From Streptosporangium lutulentum (GTDB lineage: Bacteria; Actinomycetota; Actinomycetes; Streptosporangiales; Streptosporangiaceae), in the NCBI RefSeq assembly GCF_030811455.1, contig NZ_JAUSQU010000001.1, positions 3,286,001 to 3,350,000 on the forward strand: a stretch of 64,000 nucleotides of DNA, written 5' to 3'. Each line of letters opens with the position of its first letter. Position 1 is the first letter of the stretch. Made by a program: the position numbers and the translations under genes. Positions 46,501 to 54,859 of the stretch are shown here, in pieces. Below the pieces are notes generated by a model. It worked only from the letters and a program-made list of their open reading frames with translations, searched no databases and was not told the DNA's origin.

Positions 46501-48376
46501 GGCCGGGGCCGAGATCCTCACCGACCGCCTGGTCCGCCTGCTGGCGGACGCGCTGGCCGACCCCGACCGGCCGCTGTCGGCGTTCGAGGTGGTCGGCGCC
46601 GAGGAGCGGGCGGCGCTGCTGGCGGCGGGAACCGGCGTGCCGTTGCCCGCCGGCGCGCCGCGGACCGTGGTGGAGGCGGTGCTGGAACACGCCGAACGGC
46701 ACCCGCACGCCCCGGCGGTCGTCGACGCCGACGGCGTCCTCACTTACCGCGAGCTGGTCGACCGGTCGCGGCGGGTGGCCGCGGCGCTCGGCCCGGCGGC
46801 CGCGGGTGCCTGTGTGGGCGTGTGCCTGCCCCGCGACCGTCATCTCCCCGCGGCGTTGCTGGGCGTGCTGCTCGCCGGTGGCGCCTACGTCCCGCTCGAC
46901 CCCGGCCATCCGCTCCAGCGGCTCCGCCATCAGGTCGACGACTCCTCCACCAAGGTGATCATCGCGGCGGGCGAGGGACTGGCGGTGGCCGCGAAGCTGG
47001 GCGGCACCGTCGTCGACCTGGCCGAGTCGTCGGCGGAGGCCGTACAGGACGGGGTGGATCCCGGTGACCTCTCACAGGTGGAACCCGGCGACCTCGCCTA
47101 CGTCCTCTACACCTCCGGCTCCACCGGCAGGCCCAAGGGCGTCGAGATCACCCACGCCAACCTCGCCGCGTTCGTCGCCTCGATGACGATCGCCCCGGGG
47201 ATCAGGCCCGGCGACGTGATGCTCGGCCTGACGCCGTTCTCGTTCGACGTGTTCGGCTTCGACCTGTGGGTGAGCCTGTGCCACGGCCTGCGGCTGGAAC
47301 TGCTGGGCAGTGACGACACGCTTGACGGGCGGGCCGTCGCGCGGCGGATCGAGGAGGCGGGGGTCACCCTGATGACCGCGACCCCGACGACGCTGCGCAT
47401 GCTGGTCGCCTCCGGCTGGCGCGGCGGGGACGTGCGCGTGGTCAGCATCGGCGAGGTGCTCGACCCCGCCCTCGCCGGTGACCTGCTGGAGCGGGTCGCC
47501 GAGCTGTGGAACGCCTACGGCCCCACCGAGACCACGATCTACTCCACCATGATCCAGGTCACGGCCCCGGTCGGCGACCAGGTCTCGATCGGCACGCCGT
47601 TGGCCGGGGAGCGCGCCTACGTGCTCGACCGGGCGGGCCGGATGCTGCCCGCCGGGACGCCCGGCGAGCTGTGGATCGGCGGCGCCGGCGTGGCCAGGGA
47701 CTATCGGGGCCGGCCGGAGCTGACCGCCGCGGCCTTCGCCGAGGACCCCCTGGGCGGGCGCCGCTACCGTACCGGCGACCTGGCCCGCTGGCGGCCCGAC
47801 GGCACGCTCGACTTCCTCGGCCGCCGGGACCAGCAGGTGAAGGTCCGCGGCCACCGGATCGAGCTGGGCGAGATCGAGACCGCGCTCCGCGAGAGCGTCG
47901 CCGACGCGGCCGTGACCGTGCACGGCGGCGACCACCTGGTCGGCTATCTCGCCGCGCCACCGGAGACCGACACCGGCGAGCTGGAGCGGCGCCTGAGCTC
48001 CCGGCTCCCCGACTACATGGTCCCCCGCCGCTGGATGCTCCTGGACGCCCTGCCCGTCACGGCCTCCGGCAAAGTGGACCGCACCGCTCTGCCCGACCCC
48101 GGCGACGAGGCCTCGCGGGTGCCGCCGAGCACCGAGGCCGAGCTGCTGGTCGCCGAGGTGTGGGCCGCCGTGCTGAACCGCTCCGGTCTCGGCGCGCGCG
48201 ACGACTTCTTCGCCCTCGGCGGTCACTCCGCGACCGCCGCCCTCGTGGCGGCCCGGCTGAGCGACGCCCTGGGCCTGCGGGTGCCCGTGCGCCTGCTGTT
48301 CGAACGGCGGACGCTGGCCGACTACGCCGTGCGGCTCGAATCCCTGCTCCTGGCCGACCTGGAGGCGGGGTCATGA
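43529..48376 (+). CDS. Non-ribosomal peptide synthetase, A-T-C-A-T (loading and second module)
   Basis: 1615 residues from TTG 43529: a stop codon lies directly upstream in frame and GGAG sits 7 bases before. Domains: A1 about 12-500 (YTSGSTGRPKG near 154, YGPTECT), carrier T1 with phosphopantetheine Ser546 (DLGGHSLAAARI), condensation C about 600-1030 with motif DHSAFDG (His727; first His of HHxxxDG replaced by Asp), A2 about 1045-1510 (YTSGSTGRPKG near 1193, YGPTETT), carrier T2 with Ser1567 (LGGHSATAAL). No epimerase, methyltransferase or TE. By eye the A1 pocket residues are D-P-P-S-L-S-L-V-H and those of A2 D-V-F-T-V-I-A-I-Y; neither is a standard code. It starts the assembly line, handing on to NRPS2 64 bases downstream. 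No MbtH-like gene is nearby. Confidence 0.95.
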   Translation: MAGNLALLEPVHKAFEQQVRRTPYRTAIIAGAARTTYTGLNVQANRIAHELISRGVGPGSAVGVCLNRDETLIAALLGVWKTGAAYVPLDSTYPADRLEFIIEDAGVSHTVTSAALSERLPERGLILTDMIDDRLWNDPNLPSDPSDLAYLMYTSGSTGRPKGVAIEHRNVMTLLRWDADHFTAEELSGFLASTSVCFDPSVPQLYLPLLLGGTVIMAENPLALHTLPARDEVTMISAAASALTALLREPLPPGVRTVLSSGEPVSRALADRVFANPGVRRMVNLYGPTECTVHCCAQEIPRDGTDEPPIGTPYAWSELSVRGTGGEALGDDELGELWVAGPLVGRGYLNRPELTAERFVTDAEGVRHYRTGDLVRRKDGLYFYEGRIDDQVKVAGFRVELGEVQGRLVRHPLVNHAVVLAPTDEEGTRRLVAYVEPAGPGLDDGRLRSWLRDWLPDYMIPSRIVFLDTIPVGPTGKADRSRLPAVTFSSVQGSPAPASSAAGATGTAYAAPRDETERRLAAITAEVLGVERVGVHDHFLDLGGHSLAAARICARIAQTLGVRVPLTTFLARPTIAELASYVAEAAPSAVTPLIRHTGRTGYPLTGTQLGMCLMREVSQNPGATAIAFRLGLRGLTSAEPLRAALDAIVRRHEALRSAVVDNVTVQVGPPVPVPLDEHRPASAEEADELRRAAVAHDFDLSRESPLLRATLLWSGPDSAELVLLTDHSAFDGWSLGVVMRELLDELTRPGSVPEPAFQIGDVVLREQAAAGDTEALRAFWAEELAGTVPPYELLPRPDDGLSHLRGERLVRRIDPATTARVAELAADCGATPFTVYLTVLGMLVAGLTDRRDVVLGAAVADRAEEGLEAVIGLLVDVVPVRLRLEDGLTLRAAVRHAGAVTVRAMDHRALPGRERTEVSGIDRPPGAVLTPVTLSIQPSEIPLRLEREGVGVDLIGELDAGSAQAPLIVYVNDTVAGSEFQVEYDTEHLDRAGAEILTDRLVRLLADALADPDRPLSAFEVVGAEERAALLAAGTGVPLPAGAPRTVVEAVLEHAERHPHAPAVVDADGVLTYRELVDRSRRVAAALGPAAAGACVGVCLPRDRHLPAALLGVLLAGGAYVPLDPGHPLQRLRHQVDDSSTKVIIAAGEGLAVAAKLGGTVVDLAESSAEAVQDGVDPGDLSQVEPGDLAYVLYTSGSTGRPKGVEITHANLAAFVASMTIAPGIRPGDVMLGLTPFSFDVFGFDLWVSLCHGLRLELLGSDDTLDGRAVARRIEEAGVTLMTATPTTLRMLVASGWRGGDVRVVSIGEVLDPALAGDLLERVAELWNAYGPTETTIYSTMIQVTAPVGDQVSIGTPLAGERAYVLDRAGRMLPAGTPGELWIGGAGVARDYRGRPELTAAAFAEDPLGGRRYRTGDLARWRPDGTLDFLGRRDQQVKVRGHRIELGEIETALRESVADAAVTVHGGDHLVGYLAAPPETDTGELERRLSSRLPDYMVPRRWMLLDALPVTASGKVDRTALPDPGDEASRVPPSTEAELLVAEVWAAVLNRSGLGARDDFFALGGHSATAALVAARLSDALGLRVPVRLLFERRTLADYAVRLESLLLADLEAGS

Positions 48377-48440
48377 CGAAGCTCACCGAGGTCGTCACCG
48401 GAAACAGTGAATCGGTCATGAGACCGACGGAGGAGACATC

Positions 48441-51400
48441 GTGACCATCAGCGACGAGCACCGGAGCGCCCTCACGGCCCGGCTGTCGGCCGCGCGCCGC
48501 GCCGCTCAGGCCGCCCCGGTGATCCCCGCCAGGGAGGCGACCGGCGGCCCCGACCCCCTGTCCCCCGCCCAGGCCCGGCTGTGGTTCCTCGACCAGCTCG
48601 ACGACCTGGCCGCCTACAACGTGCCCGCCGCCGTACGGCTGCGCGGCCCGCTGAACACCACCGCGCTGCTGGGCGCCGTACGCGACCTCGCCGACCGGCA
48701 CGAGGTGCTGCGCAGCCTGGTCACCGACGAGGGCGCCACCCCGGTCGACGCCGGCCGGGTCCCGATCACGGTTGAGGACCTCGACGACCACGACCTGCTG
48801 GAGGCGCGGCTGCAGGAGGAGCTCGCCCGCCCGTTCGCGCTGGACTCCGAGCCGCCCTCCCGCGCCCTGCTGCTCCGCCTCCCCGGCGCCGACGAGCACG
48901 TCCTGGCGCTGACCGTGCACCACATCGCCTTCGACGCCTGGTCGCGCAACCTGGCGCTGGCCGAGCTGTCCGCCCTGTACGCGGCGCGGCTCGGCCTGGC
49001 CGAGCCGCCCGCGCCGCCGGGGGTGCTGTACGCCGACTACGCGGCGTGGCTGGCCGGGCAGCCGGAGGGCGACCTCGCGTGGTGGGCCGAACGGCTGGCC
49101 GGGCTCGAACCGGTCCTGGACCTGCCCGTGGACCGGGCCCGGCCGTCGGTCGCCGACTGGTCGGGCGCCACCGTCCCGGTACGGCTGGCGCCCGCGCTGA
49201 CCGCCCGGGTCCGCGAGGTCGCCGCCGAGACCGGCTGCACGCCGTTCATGGTGCTGCTGGCCGCCTGGCAGGAGTTGCTGGGCCGGGTCTCCGGCACCGA
49301 CGACGTGCCGGTCGGCGTGCCCGAGGCGGGACGGCTCCACCCCGACACCGCGCGCATGCTCGGCTGTTTCGTCAACACGCTCGTCCTGCGCGGTGACAGA
49401 TCCGGCGAGCCGACCGGCCGGGAGCTGCTGGCCCGGACCAAGGACTCCGTGCTGGACGCCCTCACCCACCGCGACGTGCCCTTCGAGCGGATCGTGGAGC
49501 ACCTGCACCCCGAACGCAACCTCGCCACCACCCCGATCTTCCAGGTGCTGCTCAACGTCCTGGACGACCCCCCGCGGGCGCTGGACTTCCCCGGCCTGGC
49601 CGTGGAGCACGTGCAGGCCCCGCTGCGCACCGCCAAGTACGACCTCAACCTCGCCTTCGTCAACCAGGGCGAGGAGTACGACGGCGAGTTCGCCTACCGC
49701 ACCGACCTGTTCGACGAGTCGACCGTGCGGCGCATGGCCGGCTGGTACCTGAACCTGCTGGAGGGCATGCTCGCCGACCTGGACGCGCCCGCGGCGGCCG
49801 TACCGCTGGAGCCGGTGACCGGGCCCCTCGTCTCGGGCACCCCGACGCGGATGGACCTGACCCGGCCGCTGCATGTGGTGATCGGCGACCGGATACGGAG
49901 CAGGCCTGAGGCGACCGCCGTGGTGGACGTCTCAGGGTCGCTCACCTACGGCGAGGTGGACCGGCTGGCCAACCGCCTGGCCCGTCACCTGGTCGCGGCC
50001 GGGGTGCGGCCGGACGAACCGGTCGGCATGCTGGTCGACCGGCACCGCGGGCTGGTCCCCGCGCTCCTCGGCGTGCTGCGGGCGGGCGGTGCCTTCATGC
50101 CGCTGGATCCCGTCTACCCCGGCGACCGCCTCGCCTACATGTTGGAGACGGCCGGCGCGCGCGTCGTGCTGGCCGACCGCGAGCACGCCGATCGGGTCCC
50201 CGGCGCGCTGGTCCTGCCCGACCTGCTGGCCGCCGGGTCCGACGAGCCCCTGGAGGTCGACGTCACCCCCGGTCACCTCGCGTATGTGATCTTCACGTCC
50301 GGCTCCACCGGACGGCCCAAGGGCACCGCGATCGAGCACCGGTCGGCGATGCACTACCTGCACGGCCTGACCGAGCTGGTGCCCGACGTCCACGAGTCCT
50401 ACGGCGTGGTCTCCACGGTCGCCGCCGACCTGGTGATGACCTGCCTGTACGGCGCGCTCGTCCGGGGCGCCGCGCTCCATCTCGTGGACCAGGAGGCCGC
50501 CGTCGATCCGGAGGCGTACGCCGCCTATCTCACGGCGCACCCCGTCGATGTGATCAAGATGGTGCCCAGCCACCTGGAGCTGCTGGCCGCCCACGGCGAC
50601 CTGGTCCGGATGCTGCCGCGCAGGCTGCTGATCCTCGCCGGTGAGGCGACGTCGTGGGAGCTGGCCGAACGCATCCGCGCCGCCCGCCCCGACCTGGAGG
50701 TGCAGATCCACTGCGGGCCGACGGAGACGACGGTCTCGGTGCTCGGCGGCCGGGTGCCCGACTCGCCGTCGGGGTCGGGGTCGGTTCCGCTCGGCCGCCC
50801 GCTGCCCGGCGTCGACTGCTACATCGTCGACCCGGCGGGCCGTCCGCTGCCCGCCGGGGTTCCGGGCGACCTGTGGGTGGCCGGCCCCCGCCTGGCCCGC
50901 GGTTACCTGAACCGCCCCGACCTGACCGCCGAACGGTTCGTCCCCGATCCGGTGACCGGGACCGGCCGCTGCTATCGCACCGGCGACCGGGTCCGTCTCA
51001 ACTCCGCCGGACTCGTGGAGTTCCTCGGCCGGGTCGACGACCAGGTCAAGATCAGGGGCTTCCGGGTGGAGCTGGGCGAGGTGAAGGCCGCCCTGCAGGA
51101 GCGGCCCGGGGTCCGGGAGGCCGCGGTGCTGCCGATCGGCGAGGGCCGCTCCCAGCGGCTGGTCGCCTGGGTCGCGCCCGCCTCCGTGGACCTCGCCGCG
51201 GTCCGGGCGGGGTTGCGTGAGCGGTTACCCGACTACATGGTCCCGTCCGCGATCGTCGTCCTCGACGAGCTGCCGCTCACCCCGCTGGGCAAGGTCGACC
51301 GAACCCGCCTGCCGGCTCCCGAGGCGACGCCCGCCGCGGAGCGGGTCGCGCCGAGCACCCCGGCCGAACTGCGGATCGCGGCGGTGTGGGCGAGCATCCT

Positions 51401-53771
51401 GGAGGTGGAGGACGTCGGCGTCGACGACGACTTCTTCGCGCTGGGCGGCGACTCCTTCCGTGCGGTGCGGGCCGTCCGGGAGATCGACCCGGCGCTGCGC
51501 GTGATCGACCTGTTCACCCGGCCCACGATCCGTGAGCTGGCCGCCCACCTCGACGGCGGCGCCGAGGCCCCGGCCGGGCTGCTGCACCGCCTGGCCGGCC
51601 CGCGCGTGGCGACCCGTACCCTCGTCTGCCTGCCCTACGGCGGCGGTTCGGCCGCCGCCTACCGGCCGCTCGTCGCCGAGCTGGCCCGCACCTCCCCCAC
51701 CACGGCGGTGCTCGCCGTCGAGCTGCCCGGGCACGACCCGGCCCGGCCCAACGAGGCCATGCTGTCGATGACGGAGCTGACCGACCGGCTCGTGGCCGAG
51801 CTGGCCGAGGTCTCCGGCCCGATCGCGCTGTACGGCCACTGCGTCGGCTCGGCCGCCGCGACCGAGCTGGCGCTGCGGCTGGAGGCGTCCGGGAAGCCGG
51901 TCGCCGGCGTCTTCGTCGGCGGCAGTTTCCCCGACGCACGGCTGCCCGGACGGCTGTCGGCCTGGTGGAACCGGAGGTTCCCCGCCCACCGCTGGGCCTC
52001 CGACCGCGCCCAGCGCGACTTCCTGCGCACGCTGGGCGCCCTGGACGAGGATTTCGGCGATACCGAGATCGTGCTGCGCGGCCTGCGGCATGACGTCGGG
52101 GAGGCACAGGCCTGGTTCAGCCGCCGCCTCGGCTCCCCCACCTTCGAGGAGCGCAGGCTCCAGGCGCCGCTGCTGTGCGTGATCGGCGAGCGGGACCGCG
52201 CGACCGAGCTCTACCAGGAACGCCACCGCGAGTGGGGGGCGTTCGCCGACCGGGTGGAGCTGGCCACGATCCCCCGGGCCGGTCACTACTTCCTCAAGCA
52301 TCAGGCCGGGACCCTGGCCGGGCTGATCGAGGAACACCTGGACCGCTGGTCCGGCGGCGACCTGCCCGAGCCGATCGGGGAGGTCGAGGTCGCGGGCCAG
52401 AGCGCCCGCCGGAGCCTGCGCCGCTTCTACACCGTCGCGGCCGGACAGACCGTGTCGCTGCTCGGCGCCGCACTGACCTCTTTCGCGCTGGGCGTGTGGG
52501 CCTACCAGGAAAGCGGCCGGGTGCTGGACTACGCCCTGATCACCATGCTCGCCCTGTTGCCGTCGCTGCTGGCGGCGCCGTTGGGCGGCGCGGTCGCCGA
52601 CCGGGTGGACCGGCGGCTGGTCATGCTGGTGTGCGACGGCGTCTCCGCCGTGGCCACCGGGGTCCTGGTGATCCTGCTGTGGCTGGGACGGCTGGAGGTC
52701 TGGCAGGTCGGAATCATCGCCGGGCTGCTGTCGCTGGTGACGGCCTTCCACCGGCCCGCCTATCTGGCGGCGGTGGCCCAGCTGGTGCCCAAGCCGTACC
52801 TCATGCAGGCCAACGCGCTGGCGAACCTCGGCACCGGCCTGGGCATGTTCGTCGGCCCGCTGGGCGGCGCCGCGCTCATCACGATGGTCGGGCTGCACGG
52901 CGTGGTGGCCGTGAACATCGTCACGTTCCTCGCCGGACTCGGCACGCTGCTGCTGGTCCGCTTCCCCGACCGGCTGTTCCACCGGATGGAGGAGTCCTTC
53001 GGTCAGGCCATCATCGGCGGCTGGCGCTTCCTCGTACGGCGCCGCCCTCTGCTGATCATGATTGTGTTCTTCGTCGTGCAGAACTACCTGAGCATGCTCG
53101 CCCTGGCCGTGACCGTGCCCGCGGTGCTGTCGTTCAGCGACGCCGCGGGGGTGGGCACGGTGACCGCGCTGCAGGGCCTGGGCGCGGTGCTCGGCTCCCT
53201 GATCATGGTGTTCTGGAGCGGCACCGAGCGGCGCGCGATCGGCATGGTCGGCTTCGTGATCGGGTTCGGGGCCGGGGTGCTGCTGGTCGGGTTGCGGCCC
53301 TCGCTGGTGCTGGCGGCCTTCGGCGGGCTGGTGTCGTGGGCGTTCCTCAGCGTGCTGAACGCGCACTGGCTCGCGATCATCCAGCTCAAGGTCGGCCTGG
53401 AGCTGCAGGGCCGGGTGCTGGCCACCAACCAGATGCTGGCGGTGTCGATGACACCGCTGGCGTTCCTCACCGCGCCCTTGCTGGCCGACGACGTCTTCGG
53501 CCCGCTCCTCGTCCCGGGCGGTCCTCTCGCGGACACGATCATCGGTGACGTCGTCGGAGTGGGGCCGGGGCGCGGGGTCGGGCTGCTGCTGACCGTCTGC
53601 GGCGCGCTGCTGATGCTCTGGGGCGCGCTGGGGCTGTGGTACCGGCCGCTGCGGCGCATGGAGGACGCGCTGCCCGACGCGGTCACGGGCGCCGAGATCG
53701 CCGACGACCTGGACGCGGTCCAGGCCGAGGCCGACGCCGCCCTGCGGAAGGGCGCCGCCCCCGTCCGATGA
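48441..53771 (+). CDS. NRPS C-A-T-TE fused to an MFS exporter
   Basis: 1776 residues from GTG 48441 (GGAGGAG 5 bases upstream). Domains: C about 30-450 (HHIAFDA, His160-His161, G of HHxxxDG replaced by Ala), A about 478-955 (FTSGSTGRPKG near 614), carrier T with Ser1005 (LGGDSFRAV), thioesterase about 1055-1310 with YGHCVGS (Cys1134 as nucleophile), Asp1252 (IGERDRAT) and His1282 (AGHYFL), then an MFS transporter about 1320-1745 with 10-12 helices (FALGVWAYQESG, NALANLGTGLGMFVGPLGGA). The A pocket reads D-L-T-K-I-A-H-V-S, close to aspartate codes. The protein should load the third residue, release the peptide and perhaps export it. A TTA codon is at 51225-51227 (codon 929). Confidence 0.95.
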   Translation: MTISDEHRSALTARLSAARRAAQAAPVIPAREATGGPDPLSPAQARLWFLDQLDDLAAYNVPAAVRLRGPLNTTALLGAVRDLADRHEVLRSLVTDEGATPVDAGRVPITVEDLDDHDLLEARLQEELARPFALDSEPPSRALLLRLPGADEHVLALTVHHIAFDAWSRNLALAELSALYAARLGLAEPPAPPGVLYADYAAWLAGQPEGDLAWWAERLAGLEPVLDLPVDRARPSVADWSGATVPVRLAPALTARVREVAAETGCTPFMVLLAAWQELLGRVSGTDDVPVGVPEAGRLHPDTARMLGCFVNTLVLRGDRSGEPTGRELLARTKDSVLDALTHRDVPFERIVEHLHPERNLATTPIFQVLLNVLDDPPRALDFPGLAVEHVQAPLRTAKYDLNLAFVNQGEEYDGEFAYRTDLFDESTVRRMAGWYLNLLEGMLADLDAPAAAVPLEPVTGPLVSGTPTRMDLTRPLHVVIGDRIRSRPEATAVVDVSGSLTYGEVDRLANRLARHLVAAGVRPDEPVGMLVDRHRGLVPALLGVLRAGGAFMPLDPVYPGDRLAYMLETAGARVVLADREHADRVPGALVLPDLLAAGSDEPLEVDVTPGHLAYVIFTSGSTGRPKGTAIEHRSAMHYLHGLTELVPDVHESYGVVSTVAADLVMTCLYGALVRGAALHLVDQEAAVDPEAYAAYLTAHPVDVIKMVPSHLELLAAHGDLVRMLPRRLLILAGEATSWELAERIRAARPDLEVQIHCGPTETTVSVLGGRVPDSPSGSGSVPLGRPLPGVDCYIVDPAGRPLPAGVPGDLWVAGPRLARGYLNRPDLTAERFVPDPVTGTGRCYRTGDRVRLNSAGLVEFLGRVDDQVKIRGFRVELGEVKAALQERPGVREAAVLPIGEGRSQRLVAWVAPASVDLAAVRAGLRERLPDYMVPSAIVVLDELPLTPLGKVDRTRLPAPEATPAAERVAPSTPAELRIAAVWASILEVEDVGVDDDFFALGGDSFRAVRAVREIDPALRVIDLFTRPTIRELAAHLDGGAEAPAGLLHRLAGPRVATRTLVCLPYGGGSAAAYRPLVAELARTSPTTAVLAVELPGHDPARPNEAMLSMTELTDRLVAELAEVSGPIALYGHCVGSAAATELALRLEASGKPVAGVFVGGSFPDARLPGRLSAWWNRRFPAHRWASDRAQRDFLRTLGALDEDFGDTEIVLRGLRHDVGEAQAWFSRRLGSPTFEERRLQAPLLCVIGERDRATELYQERHREWGAFADRVELATIPRAGHYFLKHQAGTLAGLIEEHLDRWSGGDLPEPIGEVEVAGQSARRSLRRFYTVAAGQTVSLLGAALTSFALGVWAYQESGRVLDYALITMLALLPSLLAAPLGGAVADRVDRRLVMLVCDGVSAVATGVLVILLWLGRLEVWQVGIIAGLLSLVTAFHRPAYLAAVAQLVPKPYLMQANALANLGTGLGMFVGPLGGAALITMVGLHGVVAVNIVTFLAGLGTLLLVRFPDRLFHRMEESFGQAIIGGWRFLVRRRPLLIMIVFFVVQNYLSMLALAVTVPAVLSFSDAAGVGTVTALQGLGAVLGSLIMVFWSGTERRAIGMVGFVIGFGAGVLLVGLRPSLVLAAFGGLVSWAFLSVLNAHWLAIIQLKVGLELQGRVLATNQMLAVSMTPLAFLTAPLLADDVFGPLLVPGGPLADTIIGDVVGVGPGRGVGLLLTVCGALLMLWGALGLWYRPLRRMEDALPDAVTGAEIADDLDAVQAEADAALRKGAAPVR

Positions 53772-53821
53772 ACGGCCGGCCGCTCACCGCGCCGCCGACG
53801 GCCGGGCACGCGGGTGGAGCG

Positions 53822-53839
53822 GCTGAGACCGCGGTCAGC
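53822..53839. terminator. Short dyad between convergent NRPS2 and AraC genes
   Basis: GCTGA-g-ACCGCGGTCAGC is an almost perfect palindrome with one extra base, in the 63-base gap between convergent genes. It could help stop both transcripts. Confidence 0.3.
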
Positions 53840-54773
53840 GGAAGGAGCGGCGGTAGGCGGCCGGGGTGGTGTCGAGGGCGTTGCGGAAACGGCGGCGCAG
53901 GTTGACCGCGGAGGAGAGGCCGACACGCTGGGCGATCGTCTCGACCGGCAGGTCGGTCTCCTCCAGGAGGGCCCGGGTGCCGGCGATGCGCCGGTCGAGC
54001 AGCCAGCGGCCGGGGGAGATGCCGAGCTGTTCGGCGAAGTGGCGGCTGAGGGTGCGCGACGACATCCCCGACCGGGCCGCCATGTCCTCCAGGGTCAACG
54101 GCCGGCCGAGGTTGGCGGTGATCCAGTCGAGCAGCGGGGCGAGGGAGTCGGGGACCGGCCCGGTCGTCGGCAGCGCGGGATACTGGCGCTGGCGCCCCTC
54201 CCGGTGCGGGGCCGCCGACAGGTGCCGGCCGATCCGCATGGCGAGGGCGGCGCCGTGGTCGCGCCTGACCTGGTTGAGGCACAGGTCGACGGTGGTGGCC
54301 GAGGCGCCCGCGGTCGCGACGTCGCCGTGGTCGACGTACAGGACGGTGGCGTCGGCGCGGACCCTCGGGTAGCGCCGGCCCAGCTCACAGGTGAGCTCCC
54401 AGTGGGCCGCGGCGCCGCGGCCGTCCAGCAGGCCCAGGCTCGCCGGGAGGTGAATGCCCCAGCCGATCCCGACGATCCGCGCGCCGCGGCCGTGGGCGGC
54501 CAGGACCGCCTCGCCGAGTTCCGCGGAGATGTCCGGCCCGGGGCACCAGCCCGCGATGAGAATCGTGTCGGCCTCCGCCAGGGCCTCCGGGCCGTCGTCG
54601 ACGACGATGTCGGCGCCCATCGTGGTCGGGATCGGGCCGGGCCGCTCGGCGCAGAGCCGGAAGTCGTAGAGCCGGGGGATGTCGGGGCCGTGATAGCCGA
54701 ACACGGCGGACGCGCACGTCACCGGATACATCTCCTGCGTCGGGCCGACCAGGGCGACCACGCGATGCCTCAT
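53835..54773 (-). CDS. GlxA-type AraC regulator with DJ-1/PfpI (GATase1-like) domain
   Basis: 312 residues from ATG 54773 (MRHRVVALV, the usual start of the GATase-like domain); ATG 54803 would add 10. Residues about 1-170 form the DJ-1/PfpI-like sensor (ILIAGWCPGPDIS, IVGIGWGIHLPASLGLLDG, with Gly-Trp where catalytic members have a Cys), and about 215-310 two AraC HTH motifs (LTLEDMAARSGMSSRTLSRH, PVETIAQRVGLSSAVNLRRR). It is divergent from the MFS gene by 86 bases and convergent with NRPS2, so it is the candidate local regulator. Confidence 0.9.
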   Translation of the reverse strand: MRHRVVALVGPTQEMYPVTCASAVFGYHGPDIPRLYDFRLCAERPGPIPTTMGADIVVDDGPEALAEADTILIAGWCPGPDISAELGEAVLAAHGRGARIVGIGWGIHLPASLGLLDGRGAAAHWELTCELGRRYPRVRADATVLYVDHGDVATAGASATTVDLCLNQVRRDHGAALAMRIGRHLSAAPHREGRQRQYPALPTTGPVPDSLAPLLDWITANLGRPLTLEDMAARSGMSSRTLSRHFAEQLGISPGRWLLDRRIAGTRALLEETDLPVETIAQRVGLSSAVNLRRRFRNALDTTPAAYRRSFR

Positions 54774-54859
54774 GGCACGAATGTACTCAATGATGTCGTT
54801 CATGGCTTCTGTGTGGATACGCGCGGATGTCCAGAATGAAGGATCATGGAGTTCGCCAC

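Noticed and set aside
51225..53366. 713-codon minus-strand frame inside NRPS2, and a similar 628-codon plus frame at 12500-14386
   Set aside because: Both lie opposite well-supported genes, have His/Gln/Arg-rich shadow composition and no recognisable domain.
43529..53771. MbtH-like protein and phosphopantetheinyl transferase expected near an NRPS
   Set aside because: No frame with the MbtH signature (NPFDD...SLWP type) or a PPTase motif is visible in the window; they may lie elsewhere in the genome.
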